A DNA stretch of 64,000 nucleotides from Welwitschia mirabilis. Lineage: Eukaryota > Gnetophyta > Gnetopsida > Welwitschiales. A model generated the notes under the pieces. The model had not been told where the DNA came from, ran no database searches, and saw nothing but the letters and a program-made list of their open reading frames with translations. This document shows positions 34,740 to 46,925 of the stretch, one piece after another. Every line of letters begins with the position of its first letter. Position 1 is the stretch's first letter. The stretch spans positions 111,876,683 through 111,940,682 of the forward strand of contig JBOZIK010000001.1 of assembly GCA_051453625.1 (NCBI GenBank), read 5' to 3'. The translations under genes and the position numbers were made by a program.

Positions 34740-35118
34740 TTGAACATAAGAAGTGATACAAGTAGAATTATTTAATTGATTTACACAGTAAAAATTTTGG
34801 TGTTTATTTGATAAAAGTAATAGTTAATCCATTTCATCATGTTTCACTACACCCTTATTTTCATCAAATGATACTTTATGACCTTTATCGCAAATTTGAT
34901 TAATGCTTAACAGATTATGCTTTAAGCAATTCATAAATAACACATTATGAATATTAGGTAGATTACCTCCACTAATGCTTTCAATCCCTTCAATTCAAGC
35001 TCTTTCATTGTCCCCAAAGGTCACTTCTCCTCTATTATATTCTTTGAATTTGATGAATTTAGACTTATCACCTATCATATGTCTTAAGAAACCACTATCA
35101 AGATACCAACAAGAATGA
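34740..35118 (-). pseudogene. Ty1/copia protease and GAG-pre-integrase region
   Basis: From 35118 leftward: LDSGFLRHMIGDKSKF, with the aspartic protease motif D-S-G intact, then GEVTFGDNERA, GGNLPNIHNVLFMNCLKHNLLSINQIC and KGHKVSFDENKGVV. This is the usual run from protease active site into the GAG-pre-integrase domain of plant copia. The conserved Cys after DSG is Phe here. There is a stop within the protease and another before the integrase zinc finger. The 10-N gap at 35119-35128 lies just upstream of the active site. Confidence 0.9.
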
Positions 35119-35245
35119 NNNNNNNNNNTGATTAGTTATTTTCAAAAACATCTGAATTAATAGATTTTTATTTGAGAACTTTGGAATCCACCTCATGTAT
35201 TTATTTTTATTTGAATTTTAATTAGACTTTAGAGAAAAAATAAAC

Positions 35246-35748
35246 TTAGAATCTGACAAGGAGTGAGGAAATAAATTTTTGTAAAAAAATACAATCAATT
35301 TTTGAGTGACTCTTTTTGTTGAAATAATGGTAGGTAATGTTTGCTAAAAAATACTTAGAGTTTACTTTAGATAAAGGTTTGAAGTAGAAATTATGATACA
35401 AATAAAACATACTAGAGGAATGTTTACTAGACATAGTCCCTTTAAGCAATGATGAATTTGAGTCAATATTAATTTTTAAATCTTTAATTTCCCTTTCTAT
35501 TATCTCTAGCTTATCTAATAGATTTTTTTTGTTTTTTCCTAAAGATTGTTTTCTTTGAGAGCCAGATTTTGGCATTCCATATAGAGTTCCATTTCTATTT
35601 CACTAAGCAAATCATTATTATCAAAAGAATCAATGATGGGTGAGGANNNNNNNNNNNNNNNNNNNNNNNNNNNNNNNNNNNNNNNNNNNTGCTTTGAATC
35701 TAAGTTTTGTTCGCTCCTACTTTCTTCATTATCCCATGTTGTTGACAA
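35246..35748 (-). pseudogene. Ty1/copia gag, C-terminal part with decayed CCHC knuckle
   Basis: The frame at 35575-35246 has a charged, probably coiled-coil stretch, KKNLLDKLEIIEREIKDLKI, as in Sirevirus gag. It is followed by YHYFNKKSHSKIDC, a zinc knuckle (C-x2-C-x4-H-x4-C) in which the first two Cys have become Tyr and Phe while the His and last Cys remain. Upstream, 35748-35539 in another frame is acidic (SFDNNDLLSEIEMELY) and contains a 43-N gap. The knuckle would bind RNA in the virus-like particle. It is inactive because of frame changes. Confidence 0.75.
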
Positions 35749-35749
35749 G

Positions 35750-36749
35750 ATTTTCTTTTATTTTATTTTATCATCCTTTTTATTTTTTGGGTAGACACTT
35801 AAGTGTGATCAAAACCCTTGCAGGAGTAGCATTGGATATCTTATCATCCCTCCTCTTTTCTTCTTGATGGTTTTCTAGATTGACCTTTATTTTATCATCT
35901 CTGCATAAAGTATCTGAATCTTTTAGCAAAAAAAGCCACTTCATCTTTGATTTCTAGTTCTTAGTCAGGTCCTTTCTTGATATCAGGGTTCTCATGAGCA
36001 ACTGTTAAGGCTATAATTTTCTTCTTCTGCTTTTTAAACTTTATTTCAAATGTGTAAAGGTTTCCTTAGAGTTCATCCATCTTCATGATATTCGATTCCT
36101 TGCTTTCTTTTGTCCATTACTTTGGACTTGAATCTCTTGGGTAGGTCCCTTAAATCTTTGTGAACTACTATTTACTCCTTGATAATTTCACCTAGATCAC
36201 ATATATAATTAAAAATATCTTTTAGTTTTATGAAAAAAGCATTTATACCTTTATCTTCTTCCATATTGAGATTTTCAAATTGAGTGATAAGCATCTGAAG
36301 CTTAGCCTACTTCACTAGGCTTGTTCCTTTATGAGAAGTCTGTAAGATGTTTCATGCTTCTTTTGCTATGGTTCAATTTAATACTTGTTTAAAATCTTCT
36401 AAAAATATGACATAGAAGATATCATTCAGTCCTTTGAAATTACAAGATTTTGCTAACTTTTCATTAGGTGTCCACTTGTCCTTATTCTTCAGAGTTGTTA
36501 ACTTGGTTACAGGATCCTACATAGTGGAAAGACAATAGCTATTAGTGATAGACTCCCATATTTCAAGATTAATAAATTGAAAAAAGACACTCATTTTTGC
36601 CTTCTAATAACTATAGTTGATTCCATCAAATAAGGGAGGCCTTATGACAAAATTAGTTTCCGAGGGCTGACTAATTTTCTATGGTTGATTGGAGCAAAGA
36701 TCTATTAGGATCTGAACCTTGCTTTACTACTAATTAAGAATCACGAATC
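35750..36749 (-). pseudogene. Ty1/copia gag, N-terminal UBN2-type domain, and leader
   Basis: Leftward from the LTR: a leader with ggttcagatcctaatagatc (36700-36721 region), then FDGINYSY and KAKMSVFFQ (the Y.YW..RM start of copia gag), TLKNKDKWTPNEKLAK, GLNDIFYVIF, EEDKGINAFFIKLKDIFN, ICDLGEIIKE, and DLRDLPKRFKSKV, all standard gag landmarks in the right order over about 200 codons. About five stops interrupt it. The protein would form the capsid. A tRNA-Met primer site (TGGTATCAGAGC) is expected next to the LTR but is not clearly preserved. Confidence 0.88.
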
Positions 36750-39147
36750 AATCCTAGAGGGGATGAATAGGTTGTAATACAAAAATTCTTCCACTTAAAT
36801 AACCTGCAGATAAAAATCAAACATACCAAGAAAAGCACACAATATTTTAATAGTGAATAGACATCACCCTTTAGTCCTTAGACCACTAGTCTCAGGCTGA
36901 CATATATTAACCTTAAAGAATGGTTTTCAAGATTACCATAAATCTATTCAATCACTAAAGGATTTTTGGGCTAATCCACAACCATGATGGAAAGAAAGTT
37001 AGCTAAGTGTACAAATGCATAAATATGTATCACAGGAATAAGCAATATAGTAAGCTCTTATAGGAGAAGGTATAAGAAGAAGCTCAAATAAAAATCTAAA
37101 CTCAAATTCATTTAGGTATAAAATGATTGATGTAATAGTTTCTTTTTATATGCTTCAAAAAAAAATATTCTTCATTCTAATGGAAAGGTACTTAAATAGC
37201 GAAACCATAAAAGGTAATCATTAAAAGAAAAGAAGTGGATCATTGTAGTGTATTTTGAACTTTTTGGATGAACTATAAAACTATAATGGTTATATTTATA
37301 ATATGTTAGGTTAACCTCAAAATAGACTCAATCATCCTAGTATTTGATTACCCTTCTTCACTTAATTCAGTCATTTTTGTTTGATTCAGATTTATCACAA
37401 TACTAGACAAGAACATTCATTCACCCTAAGTTAATTCATTTAATTGCCCTCACTTAACGTAGATTTGTCAACCTAGTGCAGATGAACATTTAGTTGTCCT
37501 TAACTAAATATGCAGTCGACCTCATTTAGATTACCCTATATTGATAAATTGGTCAACTCGCTAAGGTTGATTTTGGGTAGTATGTGGTTGTCCTTAATTA
37601 ATGATTCGATCATCCTTACTATCAGTAAACTAAACTTTATAGATTGTAGTATAGTCACCCTTTCTACCGTGAGCAGTCATCCTTAATGTTAGTAGAAGGA
37701 ACTTTATAAATTGTAATGTATTCATGCTTTCCACTGTGAGCGATCACCTGTGCTAGAACTAATCTTCTNNNNNNNNNNNNNNNNNNNNNNNNNNNNNNNN
37801 NNNNNNNNNNNNNNNNNNNNNNNNNNNNNNNNNNNNNNNNNNNNNNNNNNNNNNNNNNNNNNNNNNNNAGGTATAGAATGATTGATGTAACAGTTTCTTT
37901 TTATGTGCTTTAAAAAAAATGCTCTTCATTCTAATGGAAAGGTGCTTAAATAGAGAAACCACAAAAGGTAACCATTAAAAGAAAAGGAGTGGATCATTAT
38001 TGTCTTTTGAACTTTTTAATGAACTATGAAACTATAATGGTTATATTTGTAATATGTTAGGTCGACCTCAAAATAGGCTCAGTCATCCTAGTATTTGGTT
38101 GCCCTTCTTCACTTAATTCAGTCACCTTCGTTTGATTCAAATTTGTCATAATATTAAATAAGAACATTCATTCATCCTATGTTAATTCATTTGGTTGCCC
38201 TCGCTTAATGTAGATTTGTCAGTTTAGTGCAGATGAATATTCTGTCATCCTTAAGTAAATATGTGATCAATATCATTTAGATCACCCTGTATTGATAAAT
38301 TGGTCGACTCATTAAGGTCGATTTTGGGTAGTATGTGGTTATCCTTAATTAATGATTTGGTCATCCTTACTATCAGTAAACTAAACTTTATAGATTGTAG
38401 TATGACCACCCTTTATACTATGAGTAGTCACTCTTAGTATCAGTAGAAGGAACTTTACAAATTATAATGTAGTCATGCTTTCTACTGTGAGCGATCACCT
38501 ATGCTAAAACTAGTCTTCTTTCTAACTAATAGTTTAGTCACCCTGACTTGGAATCTTGGTTGCTTGAACCTGAAGCAGTTTTTACATTACTAACAGTTTG
38601 ATTGTCCAGATTTTTATAGCGATCACCCAGTGCTGGAAAATCTCTGCACAATAACTAACTCCACAANNNNNNNNNNNNNNNNNNNNNNNNNNNNNNNNNN
38701 NNNNNNNNNNNNNNNNNNNNNNNNNNNNNNNNNNNNNNNNNNNNNNNNNNNNNNNNNNNNNNNNNNNNNNNNNNNNNNNNNNNNNNNNNNNNNNNNNNNN
38801 NNNNNNNNNNNNNNNNNNNNNNNNNNNNNNNNNNNNNNNNNNNNNNNNNNNNNNNNNNNNNNNNNNNNNNNNNNNNNNNNNNNNNNNNNNNNNNNNNNNN
38901 NNNNNNNNNNNNNNNNNNNNNNNNNNNNNNNNNNNNNNNNNCCTGTGCTAGAACTAATCTTCTTTCTGATTAATAGTTTAGTCACCCTGACTTGGAATCT
39001 CGGTTTCCTAAACTTGAAGTAATTTTTACATTACTAATAGTCTGATTGCCTAGATTTATATAGCGATTTCCCAGTGCTAGAAAATCTATGCACAATAACT
39101 AACTCCATAAAAACTTATTAATTTGATCAACGATAATAGGTTCTTAA
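36750..39147 (-). mobile_element. 5' LTR of Sirevirus 1 (expanded by overlap duplications)
   Basis: It is homologous to the 3' LTR. The minus-strand LTR end is near cctagaggggatgaatagg (36752), a phrase characteristic of Sirevirus LTR edges; the outer edge is at aggttcttaata (39147). 37115-37768 recurs as 37869-38520 across a 100-N gap, and 38497-38666 recurs at 38942-39115 across a 275-N gap, so the real LTR is much shorter than 2.4 kb. A TATA-like box at 37291-37300 (minus strand) and the GTCGAC-type array at 37305-37700 and 38055-38500 match the other LTR. Confidence 0.82.
37115..39115 (+). repeat. Contig-overlap pairs inside the 5' LTR
   Basis: Pair one runs from aggtataaaatgattgatgt to ctaatcttct (37115-37768 and 37869-38520). 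Pair two runs from gtgctagaactaatcttct to aataactaactcca (38497-38666 and 38942-39115) around a 275-N gap. Confidence 0.85.
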
Positions 39148-40829
39148 TAGTATTCTTGATTTTCTTCATAGATTTCATTATGGACTACTTCAAGGATTTC
39201 TTATTCATTCTTAAGGGATATGATTTGGGTTTCATTAATTTTAGTCTCATTGATTCCTTCAAACTTTTCATGGCTCTTTGATTCATGGAATGTAGGAAGG
39301 TTTGCTTTCTTTTTTTTACCTTATTAATTAAAAGCCATAAGAATTTTATAATTAGTTTAGGCTATTTGTTAAAGATATTTATTAATGTTTTTCTTAGTTT
39401 TATTAGTGGTTTCTTCCAAATATTAAGAATGGAATTGAATTATCTTAGAAAAAGATTTCTTAGCATCTTCTAAAATTTTTTGAAAGGTATCTCTAAAGAA
39501 AATTGAGATGGTTGTTGGGTGTATGAGGATGAAGGATAAGGATCACATGATGAAGGGTATTTAAAGGTGATTAGAGTGCCATGATGTCCTAACCTTCAAG
39601 TCCTTCCCATATTAATCTAATCAAAATATGTTTATAATGGGTGCCCAAGAACCTTTTATAGATGAGGAAAGGCTTAGATTCGAAGTCATGATAATGTTAG
39701 ATGTTATAAAAATGTATTAGGTGTATAATTATATAAGGGGGATTATATTATAATATTATTTAAGAAGGAGGTTATAAATTTTAGCATGTAGTCATAAAGA
39801 AAGATACTTTATCTTCTTATGCAAGCATGGTGATGATATATCTTCTAACTACTAATGATGCTATTAATGGATGTTAAATCATGCATTTTTTATGNNNNNN
39901 NNNNNNNNNNNNNNNNNNNNNNNNNNNNNNNNNNNNNNNNNNNNNNNNNNNNNNNNNNNNNNNNNNNNNNNNNNNNNNNNNNNNNNNNNNNNNNAAATAT
40001 GTTTATAATGGATGCCCAAGAACCTTTTATAGATGAGGAAAGGCTTAGATTCTCAGTCATGATCATGTTAGATGTTATAATAATGCATTAAGTGTATAAT
40101 TATATAAAGGGGATTATAGTACAATGTTATTTAAGGAGGAGGTTACAAATTTTAGCATGTAGTCATAAAGAAAGATACTTTATCTTCTTATACAAGCATG
40201 GTTATAACATATCTTCTAACTACTAATGATGCTATTAATGGATGTTAAATCATGTATTTCTTATGTGATTATCTTCATTACACCACATGTTTCTATGATC
40301 TATCATTTTGTACTTATGCCATGTGTTATCAACTTTAAAGATTTATCTTAGATTGTTTCTAACTTAGCCCATAAGTAAAATGTGATTAATTTGATGATAT
40401 AATAAAGGAATGTGAGTTTTGATAAGTTTAATCTTAGAACATTGGAAATAGTAATAGTTATCAGTTTTTGGTTTGAAAATCTTTGAGATTTTGTAATGTT
40501 CTTAAGAAGCCAACAACAAACCTACTAATGTTAAGAAAAAGTTCATATGTTTATGAAAACATGATAAAAAGGATAAAAGAGATCAATTTATGATAAATTT
40601 ATGAATTTGATATCTTTTCCTATGCTAAATTAATCAATTATACTTACTTAGGATGTTAATTTTTACATGTAAAAAATGATTATTTTATTTTTTATTTGCA
40701 TATTTATGATAGTAGTTCACCATTTCTAAAAGTAATTTATTTCATAAAACCATCTTCATCTTCAAAATCTTCTAAAGAACCTACTATCAAACCATTTTCT
40801 CTTTTAAACCTCTAAACATGTTAACTTTC
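39148..40829 (+). mobile_element. Leader or 5' LTR of gypsy II
   Basis: The part from agagtgccatgatgtcc (39575) to ttaatcaattatacttactt (40630) is colinear with 19850-21330. It sits immediately before gag, the place of a 5' LTR plus leader. 39626-39894 recurs as 39995-40265 across a 100-N gap. I found no clear tRNA primer site and no sharp TG...CA edges. The first 350 bp after the Sirevirus LTR (39148-39500) matches nothing else here; its short frame 39285-39473 is hydrophobic and probably chance. Confidence 0.5.
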
Positions 40830-42750
40830 ACTTCTACTACATTAACTCTCATGGATAATATAGATCAAAGAAAAAGAGAGATTTAAAACCATTTTGACCT
40901 ACCCAATGAAGATGATGTAGAGCTTAAAAACCTATAAGCATAGCCTACCCTCTTAAAAGATGATGAAGAGGAATTTTTTAAACACTTAGTAGAAATAAAT
41001 TAATTCATTTTTGCCTTTAAAAAAATGGAAAAAAGAGGTAATCAATAAGACTTACTTGATGATTTTCCCTTTTATGCTTAAAGAAAAGTCTAAAACTTAG
41101 TTGAAAGTTATCTCATATAAAATCCTTAATACTTGAATCCAAATTTGACATACCTTCATAAAACAATTTATGAGTGAAATAACCATGAGGAAAAGAAGAA
41201 GAAAAGTTACCAATTTTTAATCATAGCCTTTTGAGAATTATGCTACAATCTATGAGACATTTTTTATTAATGCCTCATCTAATCCTATAGATGAAGATTT
41301 AAGAGAAGAATTTATTAATCAATTTTATAATATATTAAATACCAAACCATGGAACTAGTATATTTAAAATGTGATGAAAATTTACTCAACTTAACTTTTG
41401 ATGATGCTTGTAAAATCTTCAATNNNNNNNNNNTTTATAAAACATGGCCTAATCCAATCCTTAAGAAAGATAAAAATGTAAGAAAAATGTTAAAAGACAT
41501 TAAGAAAGTACAACATGAAGAGAAACCTAACCCTAAGAATCTAATTCAAGATCTTATAAATAATTTAAAACTTATACTAAGGCCTTAGCTAGTGTAAAAA
41601 TGTTAAATCAATAACCTTAAGCTTTAAAACCTTAATTTCATTATGAAATATCTAAAGAAACTTATATTATACCAAAGATTATCTTGTCTTACCAACATGT
41701 ATAATAATGATTTATAAAGAATCTTATGTATTCAATCAAAGACCTAATAATCAAATGTTTCAAACATGAAATAATGGATCATAATCAGCCTTTAAATCCT
41801 ATTTGATAANNNNNNNNNNNNNNNNNNNNNNNNNNNNNNNNNNNNNNNNNNNNNNNNNNNNNNNNNNNNNNNNNNNNNNNNNNNNNNNNNNNNNNNNNNN
41901 NNNNNNNNNTACCTTCATAAAAATTTTTATGAGTGAAATAAAGAAGAAGAAAAATTACCAATTTTGCATCATAACCTTTTGAGGATTATGCTATAATCTA
42001 TGAGAGATTTTTGATTGGTGCCTTATCTAATACTATAGATGAAGTTTTAATAGAACAATTTATTAATCTCTTTTATAATATTTTAAATACCAAATCATGA
42101 AACTATTATATTTAACATTTGATAAAAATTTACTCAACTTAACTTTGGATGATCCTCAAAAACTCTTAGACGGATTAGTGGAGATATATAAAACATGGCC
42201 TAAACCAATCCTTAAGAAAGGTAGAAATTTAGGGAAAATGTTGAAAGACATTAAGAAAGTACAACATGAAGATAAACCTAACCATAAGAATCTAATTCAA
42301 GATCTTATCAATAATTTAAAACTTATACCAAGACCTAACCTTAAGCTTCAACACCTTACTTTTATTATGAAATATCTAAAGAGAACTTCTATTATACTAA
42401 AGATTATCTTGTCTTACCAACATGTATAATAATGATTTATAAAGAAGCTTATGTATTCAATTAAAGACTTAATAATCAAAATTTTCAAACATGAAATAAT
42501 GGATCATAATCAGCCTTTAAATCCTATTTTGATAGTAGATATAAAAGTAACAACTTTTAATTCAATAACATTCATTCTCCCAACCTTTAACTCAATAATA
42601 TTTAGTCCAGTAACTTTTAGTCTTACAACTCTTTTAATTATACTTAGAATGATTTCATTAGAAATTTAATTAAGGAGTTGATAAAATGCAAGAGGCCATT
42701 AATAAGAATATGAAAAAACTTATAGGCGTATTTTAACAAACCATCTTAAA
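40830..42750 (+). pseudogene. Gypsy gag (two overlapping versions)
   Basis: A start-like segment lies near 40850 (MDNIDQRKRE), followed by broken frames with DDFPFYA (40995-41075) and an acidic patch. The best-preserved part is MKLLYLTFDKNLLNLTLDD, then WPKPILKKGRNLGKMLKDIKK and NLIQDLINNLKLIPRP (42097-42345), with a parallel version at 41349-41588 containing a 10-N gap. Further on, AINKNME.LI and a Gln/Lys-rich tail (42690-42780) resemble the coiled C-terminus of Athila gag. The gag identity is inferred mainly from position between leader and protease; sequence similarity is weak. 41151-41809 and 41910-42531 are the same region on both sides of a 100-N gap. Confidence 0.6.
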
Positions 42751-44970
42751 AAATTAAATATCTCAAAAAATCCTTTAAATCCAAATCATTCCTAATCTGA
42801 ATGATGTTAAAAAATATTTAAAGATAGGGTAATAAGTGGACATAATATGACTCCCAATGAGAAAATCCCTACTTCTCATAACTAAGAAAATCAAACACAT
42901 GATAATGACATATAGATTATTAATCAAGCTAGTTTTCCTTTAGCTTCTAAATAAAAATCTAAACATAACACAACCAATGAAAATTTAGAAAATAAATCAA
43001 CAATCCTTTGACTAGAAATATTAAAAAAGCTGATCCTACCTATGATGATTATGTTAAAATAATCAAATAAGATACAACATTAACCTTTCTTTCTGAAAAA
43101 TATTGTAAGATAACCCTAAATACAATAGAATCTAGAAGGACTTAGTTAAGAGAAAATAAAGAAAGAGTTATATTAATTATAATATTCATATTCTAATTTT
43201 CCTTTAACACATTAGGATAAAAATATTCAAAGTTAAAAGGCTTAGGAGCTATCACAATTAGTATTATCTTGGAAGAAAGCATAAAGATCAAGAAAGCATC
43301 AATAGATAAAGGATCACAAGTCAACATTATATCATTTTACATTTGTAAAATGTTTGGGTTGAAAAATATGATTTAATTAATAAAAACTATGTTAGAACTA
43401 GTGGATGAAACTGTTAAAAAATAAGATAAAGTTAATAAAGAAGCCTTTTCCCCTATAGATGTGGTTATTAGTAAGGTAGAACACAATGGAGAATACCCTT
43501 TAGTCTTAGGAAGAACACTTTGTTCAATATCCCATTTAATTATTAACATAATACTAGAATGATAGAATTCTATATAGGAAATAATAAATTTATTATTTAA
43601 GATTTAATGTGGTTAAAAATATATATGAAAAAGGTCTAATCTTTAGCAGCAAATTAGACCTTTCATGCTTATTTAAAATCACCGTCTAGAAGAAAATATC
43701 CTTACTTTACACAACTCAACTTTGTTTAATGATTTTAAGAATGTGAAAAANNNNNNNNNNNNNNNNNNNNNNNNNNNNNNNNNNNNNNNNNNNNNNNNNN
43801 NNNNNNNNNNNNNNNNNNNNNNNNNNNNNNNNNNNNNNNNNNNNNNNNNNCAATAACTTTCAGTCTCACAACCCTTATCTTAATAATATTTAGTCTAATA
43901 ACTTTTAGTCTTACAACTCTTTCAATTATACTAAGAACGATTTCATTAGAGATTTAATTAATAAGTTGATAAAATGCAAGAGGCCATCAATAAGAATATG
44001 GAAACCCTTATACGCATATTTTAACAAACCATCTTAAAAAATCAAATATCTCAAAGATTCATTTAAATCAAAATCATTCCTAATCTAAATGATGTTAAAA
44101 AATATTTAAAGATTGGAATAAGAAGTAGACATGATTTGACCAATGAGGAAATTCCTACTTCTCATAACCAAGAAAATCAAACACATGATAATAACATATA
44201 GATTATTAATCAAGCTAGCTTTCCTTTAGCTTCTAAAGAAAAATCTAAACAAAATATAATAAATGAAAATGTAGAAAATAAATTGAAAATACTTTGGCTA
44301 GAAAGATTTAAAGCTGATCCTACCTATGATGATTATGTTAAAATAATCAGAAAAGATGTAAGCATTAACCTTTCTTTCTAAAACATATTGTAAGATAATC
44401 CTAAATATAATAGAATATAGAAGGATTTAGTTAAGATAAAATAATAAAAGAGTTATACTAATTAGAATATTCATATTCTAATTTCTTTTAACTTATTAGG
44501 ATGAAAATATTCAAAATTCAAAGGCTTAGAAGCTATCACAGTTAGTGTTATCTTGGAAGAAAGCATAAAGATCAAGAAATCATCGATAGATAAAGGAGCA
44601 CATGTCAACATTATATCATTTTATATTTTTAAAATGTTTGGGTTTAAAAATATGATTTAATTAATAAAAATTATGTTAGAACTAGTGGATGAAACTGTTA
44701 GACACAATGGAGGATACCCTTTAATCTTAGGAAGAATGCTTTGTCCACTATTCCATTTAATTATTAACACAATACTAGAATGATAAAGTGTTATATAGGA
44801 AATATGAAATTCATTATTTAAGCTTTAATGTGGTTAAAAGATATATATGAAAAATGTCTAATCTTTAGCAGCAAATTAAACCTTCCATGCTTATTTAAAG
44901 TCACCCTCTAGAAGCAAAGCTCCTTACTTTACATAACTCAACTTTATTTAATGATATTAAAGAATGTCAA
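42560..44970 (+). repeat. Contig-overlap pair of about 1.1-1.2 kb (42560-43750 and 43851-44970)
   Basis: Text from taatatttagtc / cttttagtcttacaactctt to aatgatattaagaatgt is present twice. The second version lacks about 75 bases inside the protease (the words between gaaactgtta and acacaatggag, 43411-43487 in the first). Confidence 0.85.
43280..43560 (+). pseudogene. Gypsy aspartic protease (second version 44560-44775)
   Basis: The frame reads SIDKGSQVNIISFYICKMF, in which D-K-G-S stands where Athila-type proteases have D-L-G-A/S, then MLELVDETVK, NKEAFSPIDVVI, and YPLVLGRTLCS, the hydrophobic-Gly-Arg motif that closes the retropepsin fold. One active-site aspartate and LGR remain; stops occur between them. 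The second version carries a deletion of about 75 bp between the two motifs. The enzyme would process Gag-Pol. Confidence 0.85.
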
Positions 44971-45239
44971 AAAATCTTANNNNNNNNNNNNNNNNNNNNN
45001 NNNNNNNNNNNNNNNNNNNNNNNNNNNNNNNNNNNNNNNNNNNNNNNNNNNNNNNNNNNNNNNNNNNNNNNNNNNNNNNTCTTAGAAAGCCTTAATTCCT
45101 TCAACCAATATAATTTTAATAGTAACCTTTTAAGCAATGACTTGAATGAGAAGATAAATGACAAATTTGAATCCCTCATTGATCATAATGTACAACATGT
45201 TAAATTCATAGAAAACCTCTTACGTTAATATGGAATTGT

Positions 45240-46115
45240 ACTAATAATAAGGGATAATTTTAATTTAGAAAAGAATCACTAAATGGATTGAAATACATAT
45301 TTTTTAATGATAACCTTTAGAGACCTATGATTAATGCATGTTTTTATTCTTCTTAAGAAGAATCCCTTCTTCAACTTCTTAATTCTAAAACACATGTTTT
45401 TCCTTGGATTTAGAAAGATATTTTTACCATTTCTTCTTGAAAATTTAACATAATATGTATTTTAAAGATATAAAGTCAAACACATTAGATAATCAAAGAG
45501 GATACTTAACCCTACCATTAAGTAAGTAGTAAAGATAAAAATTCATTAAAATTAAATATGCAGGAATTACTTATGCCATTTCTATTAGTGAATGGATTAG
45601 TCCTATTAATATAGTACATAAAAGGGTGAAAAGTGACAATTTTGCATTAATTTTAGAAAGCTTAATGATGTTACTAAGAAAAATCATTATCCCTTGCCAT
45701 TTATAGATTAAATTCTTCATAGCAATTAAGGCCATGTATATTACTTATTTCTTGCTAAAATAGTGGTTACAATCAAGTATAAATAGCTAATGAAGATCAA
45801 GCTAAAACAATATTTATCTTTTCTTTTGGTATCTTTGACTTTAAAATAATGCCTTCTGGTTTATGTAATGCACTTGAAACATTTCAACGAGCCATGATAT
45901 GTATCTTTTTAGACATGATTTAGGAGTAAGTAGAAATATTTATGAATGATGTTTTTATGTTTGGGGATTCTTTGGAGCAAACCTTAGAGATATTGGAAAA
46001 AGTCCTTAACTGATACATAGAAAGTAGCCTTTCTATTTGTTGAAAAACAAGTTAATTCTTAGTAAGGACTGAAATAGTCTCAAGTTATTACTTTTCTAGT
46101 AATAGTATTCAAATG
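45240..46115 (+). pseudogene. Gypsy reverse transcriptase, version A
   Basis: Landmarks across frames: WISPINIVHKRVK (45590-45635, the V.K..G.. region), LNDVTKKNHYPLPFID (45660-45710), EDQAKTIFIFSFGIFDF with MPSGLCNALETFQRAM (45795-45900), VEIFMNDVFMFGDSLEQTLEILEKVL (45925-46005). The catalytic YMDD box is FMND, the first Asp having become Asn. There are several stops and at least two frame changes. RT would copy the genomic RNA. The tail, SSNSIQM, stops at the gap and continues in version B. Confidence 0.92.
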
Positions 46116-46925
46116 NNNNNNNNNNNNNNNNNNNNNNNNNNNNNNNNNNNNNNNNNNNNNNNNNNNNNNNNNNNNNNNNNNNNNNNNNNNNNNNNNNNNN
46201 NNNNNNNNNNNNNNNCCTTAGACTTACAAAGATATTTTTACCATTTCTTCTTCAATTTTTAACATAATATGTATTTTAAAGATAATGTCAAACACATTAG
46301 ACAATCAAAGAGGATACTTAACCCTACCCTTAAGTAAGTAGTAAAGATAAAAATTCAATAAAATTATATATGAAGGAATTAGTTATGTAATTTCTATTAG
46401 TGAGTGGATTAGTGCTATTAATATAGTATTTAAAAGGGTTTAAAGTGATAATTTTGCATTAATTTTAGAAATCTTAATGATGTTACTAAGAAAAATCATT
46501 ATCCCTTGCCATTTATAGATTAAATTCTTAATAGGAATTAAGGTCATGTATATTACTTATTTCTTGATGAAATAGTGGTTACAATTAAGTATAAATAGCT
46601 AATGAAGATCAAGTTAAGACAATCTTGATCTTTTCTTTTGGTATCTTTGATTTTAAAAGAATTCCTTTTAGTTTATGTAATGCACTTGGGACCTTTTAAT
46701 GAGCAATGATAGGCATATTTTTAGACATGATTTAGGAGTCAGTAGAAATATTTATGAATGATGTTTTTATGTTTTGGGATTCTTTGGAGTAAACCTTAGA
46801 GATATTGGAAAAAGTCCTTAACTGATACATAGAAAGTAGCCTTTATATTTGTTTTAAAACAAGTTAATTCTTAGTAAGGAATGAAATAGTTTCAAGTTAT
46901 TACTTTTTTAGTAATAGTATTCAAA
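45402..46925 (+). repeat. Contig-overlap pair of about 0.7 kb across RT (45402-46115 and 46216-46925)
   Basis: The second copy restarts at ccttagacttacaaagatat and repeats the RT core, including the same FMND box (46745-46770), then runs on into RNase H. Differences are scattered substitutions. Confidence 0.88.

Larger units (their letters stand above)
25925..39147 (-). mobile_element. Sirevirus-type Ty1/copia retrotransposon 1
   Basis: Reading leftwards on the minus strand: 5' LTR (39147-36750), gag (36640-35250), protease (35118-34740), integrase (34735-33211), RT (32556-32296), RNase H (31653-30930), envelope-like ORF (30307 to about 29250), polypurine tracts and 3' LTR (29005-25925). Protease before integrase before RT is the Ty1/copia order. 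The Sirevirus assignment rests on the third ORF after pol, the AAAAAGGGGGAGAA tract inside the 3' non-coding part, and long LTRs. Every gene has stops, so the element is inactive. Inside it about 3 kb is duplicated by unmerged contig ends. Confidence 0.88.
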
